Positions 1 through 15,359 of a stretch of 64,000 nucleotides of DNA are shown one piece after another. The stretch is taken from the NCBI GenBank assembly GCA_036785705.1, contig JAWUZG010000173.1, positions 3,705,001 through 3,769,000 on the forward strand, read 5' to 3'. This DNA comes from Acanthornis magna (taxonomy: Eukaryota; Chordata; Aves; Passeriformes; Acanthizidae). The notes under the pieces are model-generated. The model was not told the origin of the DNA, did no database searches, and saw nothing but the letters and a program-made list of their open reading frames with translations. How positions within the stretch are numbered: the first letter of the stretch is position 1; every line of letters starts with the position of its first letter. Made by a program: the position numbers and the translations under genes.

Positions 1-2114
1 TCTCGTGTGTTATTAATAAACATTACTAAATATATATTTAAAATACAAAGTTATTTTATTCATTCTGCATGATAATTGAATATTTAATTTTAGGAAATTA
101 TTTTCAACTGGTATAAGACTGTTACTTTTAATATTTTATTTTGTAAAAAAGAAAATGTCTGCTTATAGGCAGATTCAGGGATAGCATGACAACGAAACTT
201 CTGATATACAGTCACATGAGGACTGAAGTCTAATTTAAGATATCAGAATTCTTGCTACAGTAAATATATTTACCAGAACTAATTCTAATGATCATGGTTT
301 TTGCTTAGGAGGTGGAAATATTCACTCTGAAGATGAGTATTCCCATGTAATATTTATTATTCAGAGTAACAGCTACTCACACAAATAATGATTTCAGGTT
401 TAGGTAGTTCTGAATTTCAAGATCCTCAGGGGCCCAATGTCATTAAATATGATATATCTTTGGTGTTCTTTGTAGATAATGCCATTCAATATTATGGATC
501 CCAAGTAAATCCCATGTCTAAACTGAAACCGAGCTCTCAGCCAAACTGCACATACTGCACATACTTCTGTTACTTGCTAACTGAAGCACTTGTAGGCGTG
601 GCTCACAGCGTTGTTGATGTCAGCAGAGAATGTGTAATTCTTCCTTAAACTCAAATCTACATTTCAAATTCAGCCTCTGTGCTCACCAGTCTTTAAAACA
701 CACACACACTGAAATATTTAACTAAACGTAATTTTGGATTTTGATGTTTTACATTCCTGCAACGAACCAAGTTTAAAGTCCAAGCAATTTTAATTAGGTA
801 TTCAAAGTGGAAATGAAAATATTCAGGGCTTTTACAAGTCTCTAATATGCAACGTGGATGTTAGGAGAGGGTTGTGAGGTACGCTCAGTACAGCCATGGT
901 AACTGTTCTCCTCACAGCTTTCACGCTGTGTTTCTGATGTGACAAGGTCTCCTCCGTATTAGTGCTGGAGACCATGACCCAAGATTCTCTAGCTCTCTTC
1001 CTGAACTTACATTCTGTTCTGGAACAAGCTCATCTGCACTGGATATCCACATCTGCAGTCATATTACATGTCATTTTGTTCTCATCTATATAGCAGGCTA
1101 ACAAGGAGAGACAGACATTGATCCATTTATCATTGAACAGAGGGATTATTATTACTGTTCAGCAGAACTAGTAAGGAGGCACTAATGAAGCCAGACCTTA
1201 TTATCCTGTCTCAATTTTTTCAGTCATCTATCAGAGTTTGAACTTGCAATTTTTCCTGTATGAGACAGCACTAGCATGCCCTCTCTTCTCTTGCCATTTC
1301 ACCTCTTGAAAAACATATAAATGTATCTACTTCATCCCCTTCTGTGCCTTTCTTCCTACTTTATTCTAATTAGGCTGCACATAAAAATTTCTTACCTGAA
1401 GCAAGAGTAGACAATCAGAAATGTATTACGGTCATAATAAACCACAGTTTCTCAGAAGGTACACAAAAGAAAAGTAACAGAATGTGGACAGAAGGAAGAT
1501 GTAGGGGAATTTAAAGGCTGTGGAAGAAATTGTAGATTCTTGCACTATTTGCTCATGGCAGATGGAGGCTATAAACAAGGAGGGCCATTGGCAGTGAAAG
1601 AGAGTTATCATTTGTGTTGCTTTATGATTGAGATTATTGTTGTTATTATTATTTTTGTCCTTTCCATATTCTTTTTAATATATGGTCATTAACTAAAGTA
1701 GAAAAGGGGGGAAAAAAAGATATTGCTTGTTTCACAATTACTTTGGAATGTTGCTTTGATAATTAGTTCACAGAAGCTGTCAACCTGGTCGATACTCTTC
1801 TCTGCTGAAGACAGCATTACTGTCTGATTTATGTTTTGACTCATCCCCTTGTCCCCTCATGTTAATCACCTGCTGTTGATAGCCATTTAACTAAATGTGT
1901 CTGGGGAAATAGGGTGAATAACAGTAATGGGCAAGACAAAGATTAGAAACATTACCCATAAAGCAGAGTAGGTTTCGCACAATCAGAAGGAAGATGAGCC
2001 AACTACTCCCTATGAAGAAAAACTTCTGACCTCCTGAGCACCTCTAGATTCTCACAGTAAGGTCAGACAGACAGACAGATAAACAGATAGATCTGGGTAT
2101 GCAGATAATCATAA
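1..2114. other. Intergenic DNA, no gene seen
   Basis: AT-rich sequence with only short, unrecognisable open frames. A short CA run lies near 701-712 and an interrupted GACA/GATA run near 2063-2092. I see no splice-flanked exon, RNA gene or repeat family that I can name. Confidence 0.6.
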
Positions 2115-2540
2115 GATGCTCAGAGGCCAGGAGCACCTCTGCTGTGGAGACAGGCAGAGAGAGTTAGGGGTTTTCAGCCTGGAGAAGGTTCTGTGGAGAC
2201 CATAAAGTCCCTTGCAGTGCCTAAAGAGGCTCCAAGAGAGCTGGAGAGGGACATTTGACAAGGGCCTGGAGGGACAGGACAAGGGGGAATGGCTTTGAAG
2301 TAAAAGAGGGTAAGTTTAGATGAGATGTTAGGAAGAAATTCTTCCCGGTGAGGGTGGTGAGGCACTGGCACAGGTTGCCCAGAGAAGCTGTGGCTGCCTC
2401 ATTCCTGGAAGAGTCCAAGGCCAGGTTGGATGGGGGTCCGAGCAACCTGGGACAGTGGAAGGTGGCCCTGCTCATGGCAATGGAGTGAAATGGGATAGTC
2501 TTTAAGGTTCCTTCCAACAAAAACCATTCTGTGATTCCAT
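2115..2540 (+). repeat. CR1 LINE 3' end
   Basis: This stretch has the familiar order of an avian CR1 tail: the 'cagcctggagaaggttctg' block, the 'ggacaagggggaatgg' block, the 'tgaggcactggcacaggttg' block, then the end 'ccattctgtgattcc'. Only the 3' end is present, as is usual for CR1, and no reverse transcriptase frame is included. The short minus-strand open frames over it are shadows. Confidence 0.9.
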
Positions 2541-4917
2541 ATATAAATCTATACACACACAAAGAATTGTATCTGTATAATATGCTTTTAAAAATCTACA
2601 AAATATGTATGTGTATGTGCCATTGCATGCATACATATGCCAACTTTAAACATTATTAAATTATCATTGGTCTCTTATTTATAGATTGGCAGGAAATGAT
2701 ACAAAACACAAAACCTGAGCTGAAGCAACTACATAACTGTCTTTAAGAAAGGCTGACTATGAATTCTCCAGAACTGGTCTGTGATATCAGAAAATTGCTA
2801 TGTGATCATTTTGCTGCCATCTCTTAGATTTTTCTTTCCTCTTTAAGTTTGCTCTGTCATCTGGTTTGTAGCTTCCACCCAGGTCTTCTGGCATTGGGAC
2901 TGAGTGCAGTCTTAGACCAATGATTTAATTTTTCAGTGAAACAAATTCATCACTGGAAAACAAAGTCTTGTGGGTTTGTTTACTGTTTGTTTTGGTTTGC
3001 GTTTTTTCTGTGTTTTTTTTAATCAGTTCATTGATTTGATTTCGGGTTCTTTAGTACAAGATGCCTAGTCTTCTTTTTTATCCCTTCTAGGCTTTTTTTT
3101 CCCCCGAAGAGCATAGTAGTATTTTTTTTAAGGTTAATATTTGTGAGTTTTGCTGAAAAAAATCCAGACAAATCAAAACATGGAAATATAGACCAGGAGA
3201 AAACTTGGAGATATTCAGAACAATTTTCACTACGGCAAGATGTAATATACTTTGTCGCCCCTAAGAAATATTTGAGTCAGAAGTGATACTCCATGACTAT
3301 ATACAGGTAAAGTTCAGGAGCTTCATGATCCTCAGAAACTGCATTTGGTACATCCTTCAGACAAATGATATAGTGCTCTGAAGAGTTCTATCAAACACAG
3401 TATCCTCCTTATCATAAGAAGGGAAAGATTTTACATCAAATCTTAATGGTGGAAGAGAAGAAAAGCATGAGATCCCCAAGTATGCATGGAGCCGTGGCCA
3501 TATTATAAAAACAAAATGTTTTCTTGGTAGGTGAATATATTAATTTCTTTTCTCCAATAAAAATTATTTTCCCTGAGAAGTGAATTTTCTAACTACTTTT
3601 AATCACAGTACAATATATTCCAGAATGATTTACATATACTTTAACACCTGGAATGAAGAAATAGCTTTGGGAGACAAAAAAACTCCAAATTTTGTTTTTC
3701 CTGTTTTGCACTTAATTCCTTTTCCTTACAGGACTGCTGTATTCTGGAAAGCTGTTCAAGGCAACAGAATTCATGGAGGCTCTTTAGTCTCTCTACATTA
3801 ATTATATTTTTAAAGCAGATTGTTTCTGGTTTTTAATCTCGCCTTCTGTTCTATATATCAATTTGAAATATGCCTTCAGGGCAACTTTAGCTCATAACGG
3901 GTAAACACTCAGCATATTTAGTACCTCAACTTCATTGGATATTGGGCCAAAATTATGTGTGGCCCTGCAGAAGTCATCTCCAAACATGAAGATCTGCAAA
4001 GTTACTTGGACACCTCCTGAAAATTTACTGCAGAATCTTTAGCAACGACATAAATAGCACAGAGCAGACCTCTCAGCAGCAGTTCTTTCCAGCTTCAGTA
4101 ATATCAAAGCCAAAAAAATGGCAGGCCTGAAATTAATTTAATCAGCTGATGCTCTTATTTGAGCTGAATCAATATTCAAATTTGTGTATCTGGGTTTTAA
4201 AGAACCTGCCCTTTGACTTCTGAGAAGAATTTTATTCAAAGTCATGCAGTGCTTTTGGTAACCCCATCTTTTCTTCTTGGTGGTTTTCAGGTCCCCTACA
4301 AAAGATTCAGGTTTACCGATGCCCTTGTTTATCTTCATTTGCCATGGGTACTGATGGAGATGGATGTTTGTAAGACTTGCATTTCCTAGAGCCTGTGCTT
4401 GATAAAATGGCCCTGGTCAAAGCCCATGACATTTAAGAATCCTCTATGATACCTCTGTCATTTTTTCAGTGTACAGAGCAGATATTAAGAACTTCACGCA
4501 TCTAAATTAATTGACATTTTAGCCTATTTTAGCCTGGGAAAAACTAGAGAGAAAAAGACATTTCACCAGTAAAATTAATATTTTAATGAGAAAAGTCCAT
4601 ATAGACTAAGCAGCATGTTCTCTTCAAATTTTAAGCACATCTTTCAAACCCATGTTCCAGTTTGAAACACTGTGAGAGATTATGAGTGGAAATGCTTCAG
4701 TCACAAAGCACTCAACTTTTTCTCCCTGTAATAAATGAAACAAGGTTTTAAACATCAAAACAGAGACACTTTTCTCATCACAGCTCCCCACAAAATATTT
4801 GAACTCTTTATATGTATCTAACTATTCACCACCATGCAGGTGTGCAAAGCACCTGCTCTTTCCACACACTGATATAGACGAGTTACCTTGAAGGTTTTTG
4901 GCCAATAATGTGCACAC
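2541..4917. other. Intergenic DNA, no gene seen
   Basis: AT-rich single-copy-looking sequence with T-rich runs around 2990-3130. No coding or RNA feature is supported. Confidence 0.55.
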
Positions 4918-4990
4918 ATCATCCATCCATCCATCCATCCATCCATCCATCCATCCATCCATCCTTCCATCCATCCATCCATCCATCCAT
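4918..4990 (+). repeat. (ATCC)n microsatellite
   Basis: About 18 copies of a tetranucleotide with one interruption ('tccttcc'). It makes the minus-strand open frame here read as a Met-Asp-Gly-Trp repeat, which is an artefact. On the opposite strand this is the same GGAT repeat found inside the two env fragments at 19395 and 46049. Confidence 0.98.
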
Positions 4991-5106
4991 GCGTACCCCT
5001 GGAAATAAGGCAAAGTTACATTCCACATCAGGGTAGGGACTTCACCCTTCATCAGGCACAGAAACATATGCATTCCCTAAAATTTGCATTAAAAGTCTCT
5101 AGAACA

Positions 5107-5160
5107 TAACAGAGCCATAGAATTATAGAATGGTTTCAGCTGGTCATGATCTCCAAAATT
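5107..5160 (-). repeat. CR1 3'-terminal remnant
   Basis: 'agccatagaattatagaatg' matches the reverse complement of the CR1 end signature, followed by a decayed continuation. It is short and old. Confidence 0.5.
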
Positions 5161-8100
5161 TTCAATACTTCCAGTAAATGGAAAATAATTTATTCATAAA
5201 TTCTGGACTTTTACTGCTGAAGTTTTCAAATTCTCTCCCTGTGCCCCAATGGCTTGTCTTGCTCATCACCTGGGGTGCATCATTTTCAGAGACCACTGGA
5301 TCAGAGAGCCTGTTTCTTTTCTGTAACTTTTCTGAAACAGAGAAAGGGATCAGTGGGTATTAGAGGCAGAACTGACATATTCGAGGAAGTTTTGTTTAAT
5401 TTTTAAATGCAGCTATATTACAGCCAGTGAAAGCTGGGCTCCCTTCTCTATGCCATCATGTCACAGGGATACTTAACTGGTAAAACTCATGGTTTTTATT
5501 CAAATAACTGGTTCCATTTAAGTAGGAATGAAACCAATTTCATGCAGGCTTTTTGGGACAAACCTATTATGTGGTGAAATGGTATAGAAAATCATTGGGT
5601 TTGCTCTAAGCTTTTGATGTGCAACAGAGTCTGTTTATTGTGACAGTCTTATTTCTAACTTATTCTAAGTAACCCATGGAGGCCTTGCAGTTCTGTTCTC
5701 CATGTTGCACATGGCAACAGTCTGGCAATTGGAGGTGGAATGAGCACAAGAAAAAATCCCCCCAAATAATATTTTTAGATAAAAAAATTTTCAAGCTTTT
5801 TCATTTCAATTTGCTGCACTTTGCTCAAAATATAAATATCCAAGCACTTGAGAGATTTTCAACTGTCTTACAAATGAAAATCAATATAAAATTATATATT
5901 CTTTAAGTGTCTTCTATATTCTTTAAGTGTTTTTATGTGGCAATGTAATAAAATGCCATTCTTTTAAATGAGACATTTAGATTAAACATTTCAAAAAATA
6001 GCTGCAAAAGGTTTTTGTTATTGGTGATGGTTGGTCACTTTTAGGTTTTTTTTTGAGAAAAGTAAGGTAGGTAAGTAATCTTTTTATTAAAGACGAAAGA
6101 CTTAGGACCTAATTGAAACATAAGTCCATTAAAAAGATGCAAACTAACAAAAACACAACAAACCCAAACCAACAAACAAACACAAAAAACCCAACTCAGT
6201 CATCTCCTGCTTTAAGCACATTGTTGTATTTGGCAGACAAATGGCAAAGGGCAGCCTACCTACACTAAGGAAAGCACAGAACACATTAAAATGTATTGAA
6301 AATCTTCCTGCTCCATTAAACATGATTCAGACACCTGGTATGCCATAGGAGTTCATCACAGACTAGAGTGAATAAAAGGCAAAAAGTCTGTGTTGACTTC
6401 AAGCTACCTGCATTCTTCAACTCATCTCCATCCAGCCGTGCGCAACAGCAATGCAATGTCACAGTTTGGCCCATAAAATTTCAGAATACAGAGATCGTAC
6501 TGGTGTTCCAAGAAAAATAAATTAATAAATCAGCCTCTTATTTCATTCTAGGTGTCTGTTTGGCACATCAACCATGTTTCTTCCAAGTACAAGCTCATGT
6601 GCTTAGTACCTCCTTGAATATTCCTTGGAAGGAAGGAGGAAGGAAGGCCTGCTCATTTATCTATATGAACATCCCCTGCTGAAATTTTTTATCTCCAAGA
6701 ACCCTTTGTTGGTTCATAATATTGTAAGGGCAAAGTGTGAGTGCTGCTTTTGGGACATTAATGACTTCTTTTAGTGTATATAGTGTACAAATTATCAAAT
6801 AATTTTAAAAGATTAATTTGCTTTCATATATATATATTTCTTCAATTTGCTTTTGGGAATATATATACATATATTTAATCTGTGAGCAAATGGAAATAAT
6901 ATTTGCTATTTTACTTGTAGAAAAACATTTTCCTTTAATTCCCTTTGACCCGTCCAGTCAATGCGAACCTGGGAAATGATAATCCAGTTTGTGTTTGCTC
7001 CTTGCATTAGGATCCTTTTGAATTGGTAGAAGAGTTCAGAAGATTTTTTTTTTCTCTTCTATACGGAGGATTTGTTGTGAATAAGAATGAATCTCTGCTT
7101 TGCTGATAAGTACAAAAGCATGACCTATAAGAATCTTTATCTCTCTCCTTCCACTTTATTGACAAACTTTGGGGCATGCATCCCATCTGCTGTGAGACAG
7201 GAATTTGCATAAATCGGAAGGCACAGAATAATGCTTTCCTTTTTGCTCTTCCTAGAAATTAAATGTCTACAAATAAACTCCAGTCCTTGCTATGATACAG
7301 ACAGGTGATCAAAGAACCAAAAGATAAAGGGCTCAAAAATAAGGCATCCTCAGACTTACATAGTCCTGGGAAGTAGTCATATCAATTCTGTTAATTTCTT
7401 TTTTTGTTTGGGGTTTTTTTGTAAGATGGAATTTTATTTGCTGGATTTGAAATAGGAGCTTAAATTCAAACTTGAAAATTATTGAATTGAGGAATACAGT
7501 TTTCATCCCAATTATGCTTTATTTTTCTCTTGCATAAGTCTTTCTATAACTGAACACAATCTACAAACCCTTTCTGAAAATTGCTACATAATTTAATGGG
7601 ACCACAACTAATACCTTTCTGTAGAAGTATAACAGCCTTTCATAATAAAAACAAACAAAAGCCAAGCCATTTATAGTCTATAGAATTTAGTAGCAAATTA
7701 AACCTTTCTGTATTTTATTCTTTATCTCTTTTATAACACTCTTCACATACACTTAGAAAATTAATATCATTCTTTACTGAAATGTTATTTTATTATAAAT
7801 AACATATACCTTCAACTACACATGAACCTATCTAAGTCAATGCTTCTGCTTAGAGAAAAATAGCTAGCCTGTGTGAAAAGTATCACAGACATACAATGAA
7901 CTATAACATTTTTGAATTAACGGGAAAAAAATCTACAATATGAGTTTATTACTTTTATTACACTCTGTGGTTTCATAATTTTATATATAATTTCAGTTCC
8001 ATATTCTCATTTACATTAAAGTTCCTACAGACATTTCATAGCATTATAGCAAAGGTTTTTGGTTTACCACAGAAGTTATAAAGTATGCTTAATGCAAATC

Positions 8101-11100
8101 AGATTATAAACATTCCAGGATGTCTTTCAACAGGACCCTATGGATTTCACACTCATAAAATTCCCTGCACTATTTTTAAGTGAAGGAGAGGATGCAGTAT
8201 ACTTGCTGCTAACATCTCACAAAACAGAGGTGACTGTGTTGCTAATAGAGAAAACACATTAAAGAATTTTCCCGGTTTTTATGGTTAACTACCCAAAAAT
8301 AAAGTGTGAGTATAACCTCCAGAGTCCAAACACCTGAATTCAGATGTGTGTGTATAAATGAGATGCTTAATTTCCCATAATAATATTTATTTTATTTTAC
8401 CTATTAACAGTTAAAAATTATTTTCTTCACACATGCCAATGAATTCTCTTGCTCACCTCCTGTGTTGAATGTTGAACACGACTGGCGTAGAGAAGGATGT
8501 CTGACCTCTAACTGCTGATTTAAAAGTGCGAGTCACCCTTTGGTCCTATGCAGTGTCTGTCGGCTTCAGGCATGCCTCTTGGATATTTACAGGTATCTAT
8601 GATAAAACATGACAAAACAAATTAGCAAAACTGGCATCACTGAAGAAAAAAAAGAAAAAAAAATTAATCCTTTGTTTTGATGATGAATTGTTTTATTTTT
8701 CTGTGTATTTAAAGACTACAACAATGTAAATCCACACATCCTCCAGCAGTCAGGCCTCTATACCTATACATTGCCCATGAATATAGTTCAGATTCAGAGA
8801 GAGGGACAGACATGAGTTTTAGACATGTTAACAAGCACAGTGGGTTGCACTGATGCTTTCCTCAAGGTCAGATTATCATAGCTTTATCTCACATCTACCA
8901 GTGCAATTTTTTCTCTTCATAAGAAAACTCAGAACAGAGGAACAAACACAGAAAAACAGAGATAGAAAACCTTTTTGAAAAAAATAGCTCAAAATTATAA
9001 AAAAAACCCCAAAACCCAACAAAAAATAAACACACGAAAAATAAACAAATAATTGTCTCCCTCCCCCCAAGAAGCAAGCAAAGACAAGAAAAAAAAACCA
9101 AAACAAAACCAACAAAAACTGAGCCCCATCTTAAGAAAACCGCCAGAGGAAATCTCAGGAAAGAAAACTATACCTAGACTACACCAAATACTGAAAGAGA
9201 GGGAAGGAATAACACCTGTCTATCAAGATGCTGAGGTTTGCTCCTGCCTATTAAGGAATTCCAAACCTTTGTGCAGTTGTTTGTCCCGGAAACGGTCTTC
9301 AGCCACATGCAAGGAGAACTGAATTTCCTCACTTGTCTCAGTTTCAGATCTGCAGTTTCATAAAGCACTTGAATCCCTAACAAAACCCAGGGAATACTGC
9401 AGTCTTTTCCAACCTGAGCCATGTAATTTTTCTCTCTGCTACAGTGCTGAGCAGCTGAAAAAGCCATGATAGGGCACTCTGTCTAAAAGTGCCTATTTAC
9501 TCTCAGTAATTAACCCCTAATTCAGAGGCTGGACAGATAAAGATAATCAAAGTATAAAACACCTGGTATAATTGGAGCTTAAACATGTCTTCTACCACCT
9601 GTATATTTTGCAGTATATGCATTTTCTTTCATCTCCATGCCACAAATCCTTGCTCAAAGGAGTAATTTGTCTGCATGAAAAGTGGTTAAATCCCTCTTTT
9701 TTTCTTCCTTTTTTTTTCTTTCCTCACCGCTCCCAGCTTTTATCTATACATAGGGTCTTCATGGAACAAGTGTTTATACTTACTTTCTGATAGAGATATG
9801 ACTTATAATTTTAGATGCTGAAATAGCAGGATTTTCTCTTCTAATTGCATTTCATATCTTGCCATGAACAGAAAGCATAGGTAAGGAAAACACCTAGTCT
9901 TCATGTGATTTCAAAAAAATAAAAAGTTCCAATGGAAATCAGTGGGACGCAGGGATGATGCGTGCCAAATATTTAAAAGGTTCCCACTCAGAGAAACGAA
10001 TCCATTGTTTTTACTGTGGAAAATGCTCAGATCAACCTGCAGAGCATTCATTCTAATTTTTGCATCAGGTCCCCTGGCTCTAATTCACTGTTTGCTGACA
10101 AGCACCTTTTGATGACAACCATGGGACAAGCATAGCTGGCAAGAAGTGTGTTGTTTCCATTAGTGAAAAACACTGGCTTTACTCAGAGATGAAGAGATTC
10201 TTTCATCAAGGGGCTGGACACAGTCAAAGAGTGTTGTGTTATTGGCACCCAGTAAACGAAAATCAGGTTGACAGCTGTGACATGTGAGAAACAAAGAGGT
10301 GAGTCCAAGCAAACAGGTGTAAAATGGTGGGGTGCCAAGCTCTCCAGGAAAGTGAAATCAGATTTAAAAGTGTGAATATCTTTGGGGGTCTATGCCCAAC
10401 CTGCCAATCCCAGTTGTCTGACAGTGGACTGATGGCTCATGTCCTTGTCTGTGGGCTCTTCGTAGAACAAAACGGAAGATCATATATCTTTCCTAATTTT
10501 ATGGGGAGAGGAATTTGTAACACAGGATTGGAAAAGGCTTCCTGGATCAGAGCTCATAGGAAAGCGAGCAAATTATGTTTATTCCAAAAGAGCCAACAGA
10601 ATATCAATGCTTTCTCCTCCACCATGAATCTAAAAGTCACAAAATTATCTCCATAACCAAAATCAAGAATGAAATCACTATTGTTTGCCACTAATTTATT
10701 TAATGCTAGGTGCAATTTGGCTCCGAAGTACCCCACTTCGAAGTATACAGAAGTGGAGCTCTTTGGAAAACTTGGCAGTAGTCTGCATCTCTTTACCAGT
10801 ACTTCTCGCTGATTTATCAGTTTGAAAATGTGTTGTAATCTGCATAAAAAGGGAGTCTTCTAACTGATTTGGATTAATCAGGTCTGACTATAATTCCTTT
10901 TGGTATCGTCATTTGGACAGCATATCAATCACGATGACCTCTTTTGATAATAATGTTACCGTAATATCTAATTTCATATTAATTCCATTGTAATTTAGTG
11001 GGCATTCATTCTAACAGTAATTCCTATGGAATTGCATCTGACAGTCCCATGAATACCAAAATAACTCAACATGATAAATGTTATTACATTGAATACCAAA

Positions 11101-14100
11101 GGAGGAGATAATGATTTGCCATTTATAATAAAATGTTGCCTGCAAAATATTAGTGGACATTACTGCCTAGCATTGAGTACGTTCCTGTGTAAATCTGTTC
11201 AGATCCAACCACATCCCGAATAACTCCCCTGTGTGCCAACATGAGCTTGAGGAGAGTTGCTCAGACACCTATTTTCCAGACTCAAGATACCTGTGATTTA
11301 TCATCCTCCACCGAACCCATTCAATCAGGGATCTCACGCTGAATCCCACAAGCCCAACCTCGGCAGCCTGTCAACAGGAAAAGCTTGAAAGAGGGCAGAG
11401 ATGGTTTCCAGCAGTGGTTGTGCCAAGATGCTTCCTGATATCCTCATTTCTCATTAGTGTTAAATTAGTCTCTCTATGCAATAGTAAGAGGCACTCAGCT
11501 CTTTGGCAGCTCTGCCTGTCGGATGAGGCACAGATATGAGCTCTTGTTCTATAGGTATGGATACATAAAAATATTTATATATTTTAATATATTCATATAG
11601 ATTAAAATATTTTAATATGCAAATGTATATCTGTATCCAGTGCCTACACATCTCAATTGACATATATATAGCTGACAAAGGCAGAGGGGGGAGAAAGGTG
11701 GCTGCCAGCACAATCTTGCAGAACAAATGAGGCATAATTTGTTCTCAGGTTTTAAGACACACCATCACTCTTGAAGAAATAAGGCTGGCTAAACCAGAGT
11801 GCCGGTATCCCTCACTTGTCTGGATGATAGCCCCAGGCCATTGGGGGCCACTTCCAGGGTTCATGACATCATAAGAGTGAGATTAAAGAGAAACTGGTGC
11901 CTCAGGCATTGCAAAGCTTCATGCCTTCTGTTTCTACAATGGCTTCTTGAGAGACTCACTGCAGCCTGGGAAGGCAGCTGTTTGCAGACTTACAAAGAGA
12001 AAAACAGCCGAAATCTCAGTGTATGTTCTCTTGCCAGCATTTATGCTACTAATAACAAGCATATGTATGTTTTGGGAGGTATATGAAGAACACAACATTG
12101 TTGTGCATTTCTTTTGAAGAAATACAAATTAAACTTAAGGTTCAGATTAATTATTTTTTGCCATTTTTTACAGTGGCGCCCATCAGGAATGCTGTAGCAA
12201 GTCTCAAGTACTTGGGACGTGTTTTCCCAGCACAGTGTTCAGTCTAGGCACCCCAGCACCAGCAGGATTTTTAAGCCTAAATCTCCTACAGATCCTACAA
12301 TCAGCAGTGTGAGTTCAGTATTGCCACCACCAAATCAGCAATGGCTAAAGGGTGAAAAGCGGGAAATAATCATATTTAATTTTTTTCTGATAGCCGCCAG
12401 AATCTGTTTCCCAATATTCAGGATATTTTGTTGACTAAGAGGTTCATATTTGCACAGCTCCATCTAAATTGCAACTTGATCTTTTGCTGCAATTTCTTTG
12501 TAGCTGAGTGGAAATAAATTCAAAAATAGACAGTCCCTTCCCATTTAATGCCTGCACAATCCACTTTCATGCACGTTCTGTGTACATTGATTACTCTCAT
12601 TGAGAGTGAACATATTAAGAAAATAGAAAAAAAACAAATCAACAAAACACCACAAAAAGAACCCTGAGCTCCCCCCTTCTCCTTCAGACAGCCATAGCCT
12701 TCATTTGTCCCTCTAAGTGGGAACTCCCTTCTCCAGCCAGCAATCACTATGGGATGCATCCTAAGGAATAGCCTATTCATGAAACCACCAATGTCATGCT
12801 GAGGTATTTAATTCAGATTTTAAAAATGGCAAAGGGACCAGGTCCCTTGAGCAACCCCAAGAAGGAGCCTGCAGCGAAAGAAGAAGGTATATCAAGGCAG
12901 CATTGAAGGTGCTGAAGCCTTAAACAGCCTGTACAGGAGCTTGAGAGCCAACAGTGTGGGAAGGGGAAAGGTGTGGGCCAAGGATGCTCCCAGAGCCATG
13001 GCTTACCAAGCTCATAAACTCCATCAGCAGATATAAGTAAGAACAGTGTGTACAAACTTGTGCTAGGCATTTGTGCCCTGCTGACACAGCAATGTTCATC
13101 TCAGATCCTTGAAGTGCTCAGGTATTTTTACAAAAGCAAAAGGGTCAGACTCTTCCATTCACAGCAGACCTATCAGTCTAACTGATATGAAACAGGCCAT
13201 TAAAAGAATAATATCTCAGATGTTGGTTAATAATTGCTGTAATGGGACGTAATATTCCACCGCCAAGCAAGTACCAGCACCAGACAGAGTGGCATATACT
13301 TTCTTGTTTTACAATGCTCTATAATCTAAAGACATAATGCTAAATGAAATCCTGAAGGTCCTTATCAGATGATGATTCAGCACAACACTAAGTGCTGCTT
13401 AGAATTGATAGCAAAAGTCTTCAGCCAGTAAACCTTAAAAATTTCTTTTCAAATGCGTAGTTGTATATTTCACCTCAAAATCACAACTTTTTTGTGATTT
13501 ATCTGCAGGAATGATGAGTCCTTTGTGTTTTCTGCTATTCAACTACTTTTTTTTCCTGTTGGCTGCAAAATGACAATTTAATAATTTTAATTTAAAATTT
13601 AAATTTTTAATTAATTTTAAATATTTTAATATTTTTATTAATTAAGACATTAAAGTACACAGAGAAAATTATCAGTCCCAGAGGAACTCTTTATGATTTT
13701 GATCAATGTGAACAGAACCAATCTATGTTCAGTAACAAAGTGTGGCTCATAATAATGTCAATCAGTGTATGGAAAGGGGCTGAGAAAACCAAAGAAGGGC
13801 TTAAAGTTGCAAAATCCAATCTGCGAGCACACTCTGGCAGTGAATTGGCATGCCTTTTCATTCTGTGTAGCCCACAGCTGGGTTTTGTGCTTGTGTGCAC
13901 CATTTGACTTGCACATGAACCTAAGAAGTGAATGTGAACTGTTAATAATGCTTACACTGTGTTCAAGAATTTTTTTAGCTCTTTCTCACAGTGGTGGTCT
14001 GCACATCTTGCGTAGAATTAAGCACTGCTGGCTGTAAATTAGCAAGCTAGCACACAATTCAGCTGTAAAGCATGCAGGAGAATGAATATAGATCAGTCAA

Positions 14101-15359
14101 GTCAGCTATTTACAGAGTTTTTGCCTTAGAGATATGTTTTACTGTCTGTGCTGTGGAGATACAGAGTACAAATGATTTTTATTCTTGACAGTCTAAAAAG
14201 TATGGTAGACTCAATTATGGCAACATTTCAGAGAAGTCCAGACTCTAGTTTCCCTCATACATATATGCACTGAATGAAACTTTTCCTAGCTCACTGAAAT
14301 TTCTCCTTTTGTTCTGGGTATAAAGTAAAAGCGAATGCCCTCTTGATAAAACCTGACAAGGGTAATTAATAAAAGAGTACAGGAAATTATGAGCACTACT
14401 GCAGCAATGGAAACTGAGTCATAGCTTCAGATGATGACCACATAATTTAATTATTATTTTTAAATTAAGGCAGGAGCTGCCTGCAACAGGTTTTTACTTT
14501 TCCTGGCAGTTGTAGACACAAACTAAGAAACAAACATAACAATAATAACAATGATAACAACAATAACAATAATGTGGATGGATGGCTATAAAATTTACTC
14601 TGAAATTCTTCTAGACTGTAGGGGTCGGGTCAGAGGGAGGAGTTGCATTATCTTGTTTGGGCTTTAATTTTTTCACTGTTAATACTGAAACATTGTTTTC
14701 CACAGTATGAGTATTTCTCAGACTGCATATAAGTCTTTGGCTAGTCAGAAACTATCAAGATGCATGGAAAACAGAAAACAGACACCAAAGAGATGGTGAG
14801 AAATAAATAATGTGAAAAATAAGTGATGTAATGCTATATAGCTCCTTCATTTATTTTATGTGAATCATTCATTTTAGGTGGGTTTTCACCCTGTGCTTTG
14901 GATTTTGCATTTGTTTGTTTGTTTGCTTTTATCTAATGCTTGTAAAATTCTGAATATTTTGCCTAAGTGTGGCAGCAGAACAGGCTGTGCCACCAGCTGA
15001 GATGAATATGGTATGAGTTGCTTCTCATAAATTAAGCTCTCTTGCTTAGTTAATCTTTTCTAACAGGTTTGGGATGAAGAAAACCAATTCTGTCTGAAAC
15101 TTCCCAAATTCAATGCCGTGACACAACTCATGCCCACCCCTAAAATGTCCATGCAAAAAGAAATTGCAAACAGCCACTGCAGAGACCAAAAAAAAATCCA
15201 GAAAGCAAGATGAAAGCAATGAATATTCTCATGAATCAAACTGCTGAGCTCAATTCATAACAATTGAGAGGTGCTGTGGTTTCAGTTGTCCTAGAAAGTT
15301 TGAACCATCTGCTAACATTAATAAAGATGAGAGTAAAATTCCCCAATATCCAGAAATAT
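5161..15359. other. Long AT-rich intergenic stretch
   Basis: No gene is supported. The stretch holds low-complexity tracts: a CAAA-rich run near 6140-6195, TA repeats near 6825-6880, a CAAA/A-rich run near 8985-9115, an almost pure AT segment at 13574-13645, and an AAC/AAT run near 14535-14575. Open frames of 60-110 codons here have low-complexity or frame-shadow compositions, no recognisable domain and no clear splice context. Confidence 0.55.

Noticed and set aside
8876..9115. Hydrophobic minus-strand frames that look like membrane proteins
   Set aside because: They arise from an A/C-rich low-complexity tract read on the opposite strand, as also at 55120-55434.
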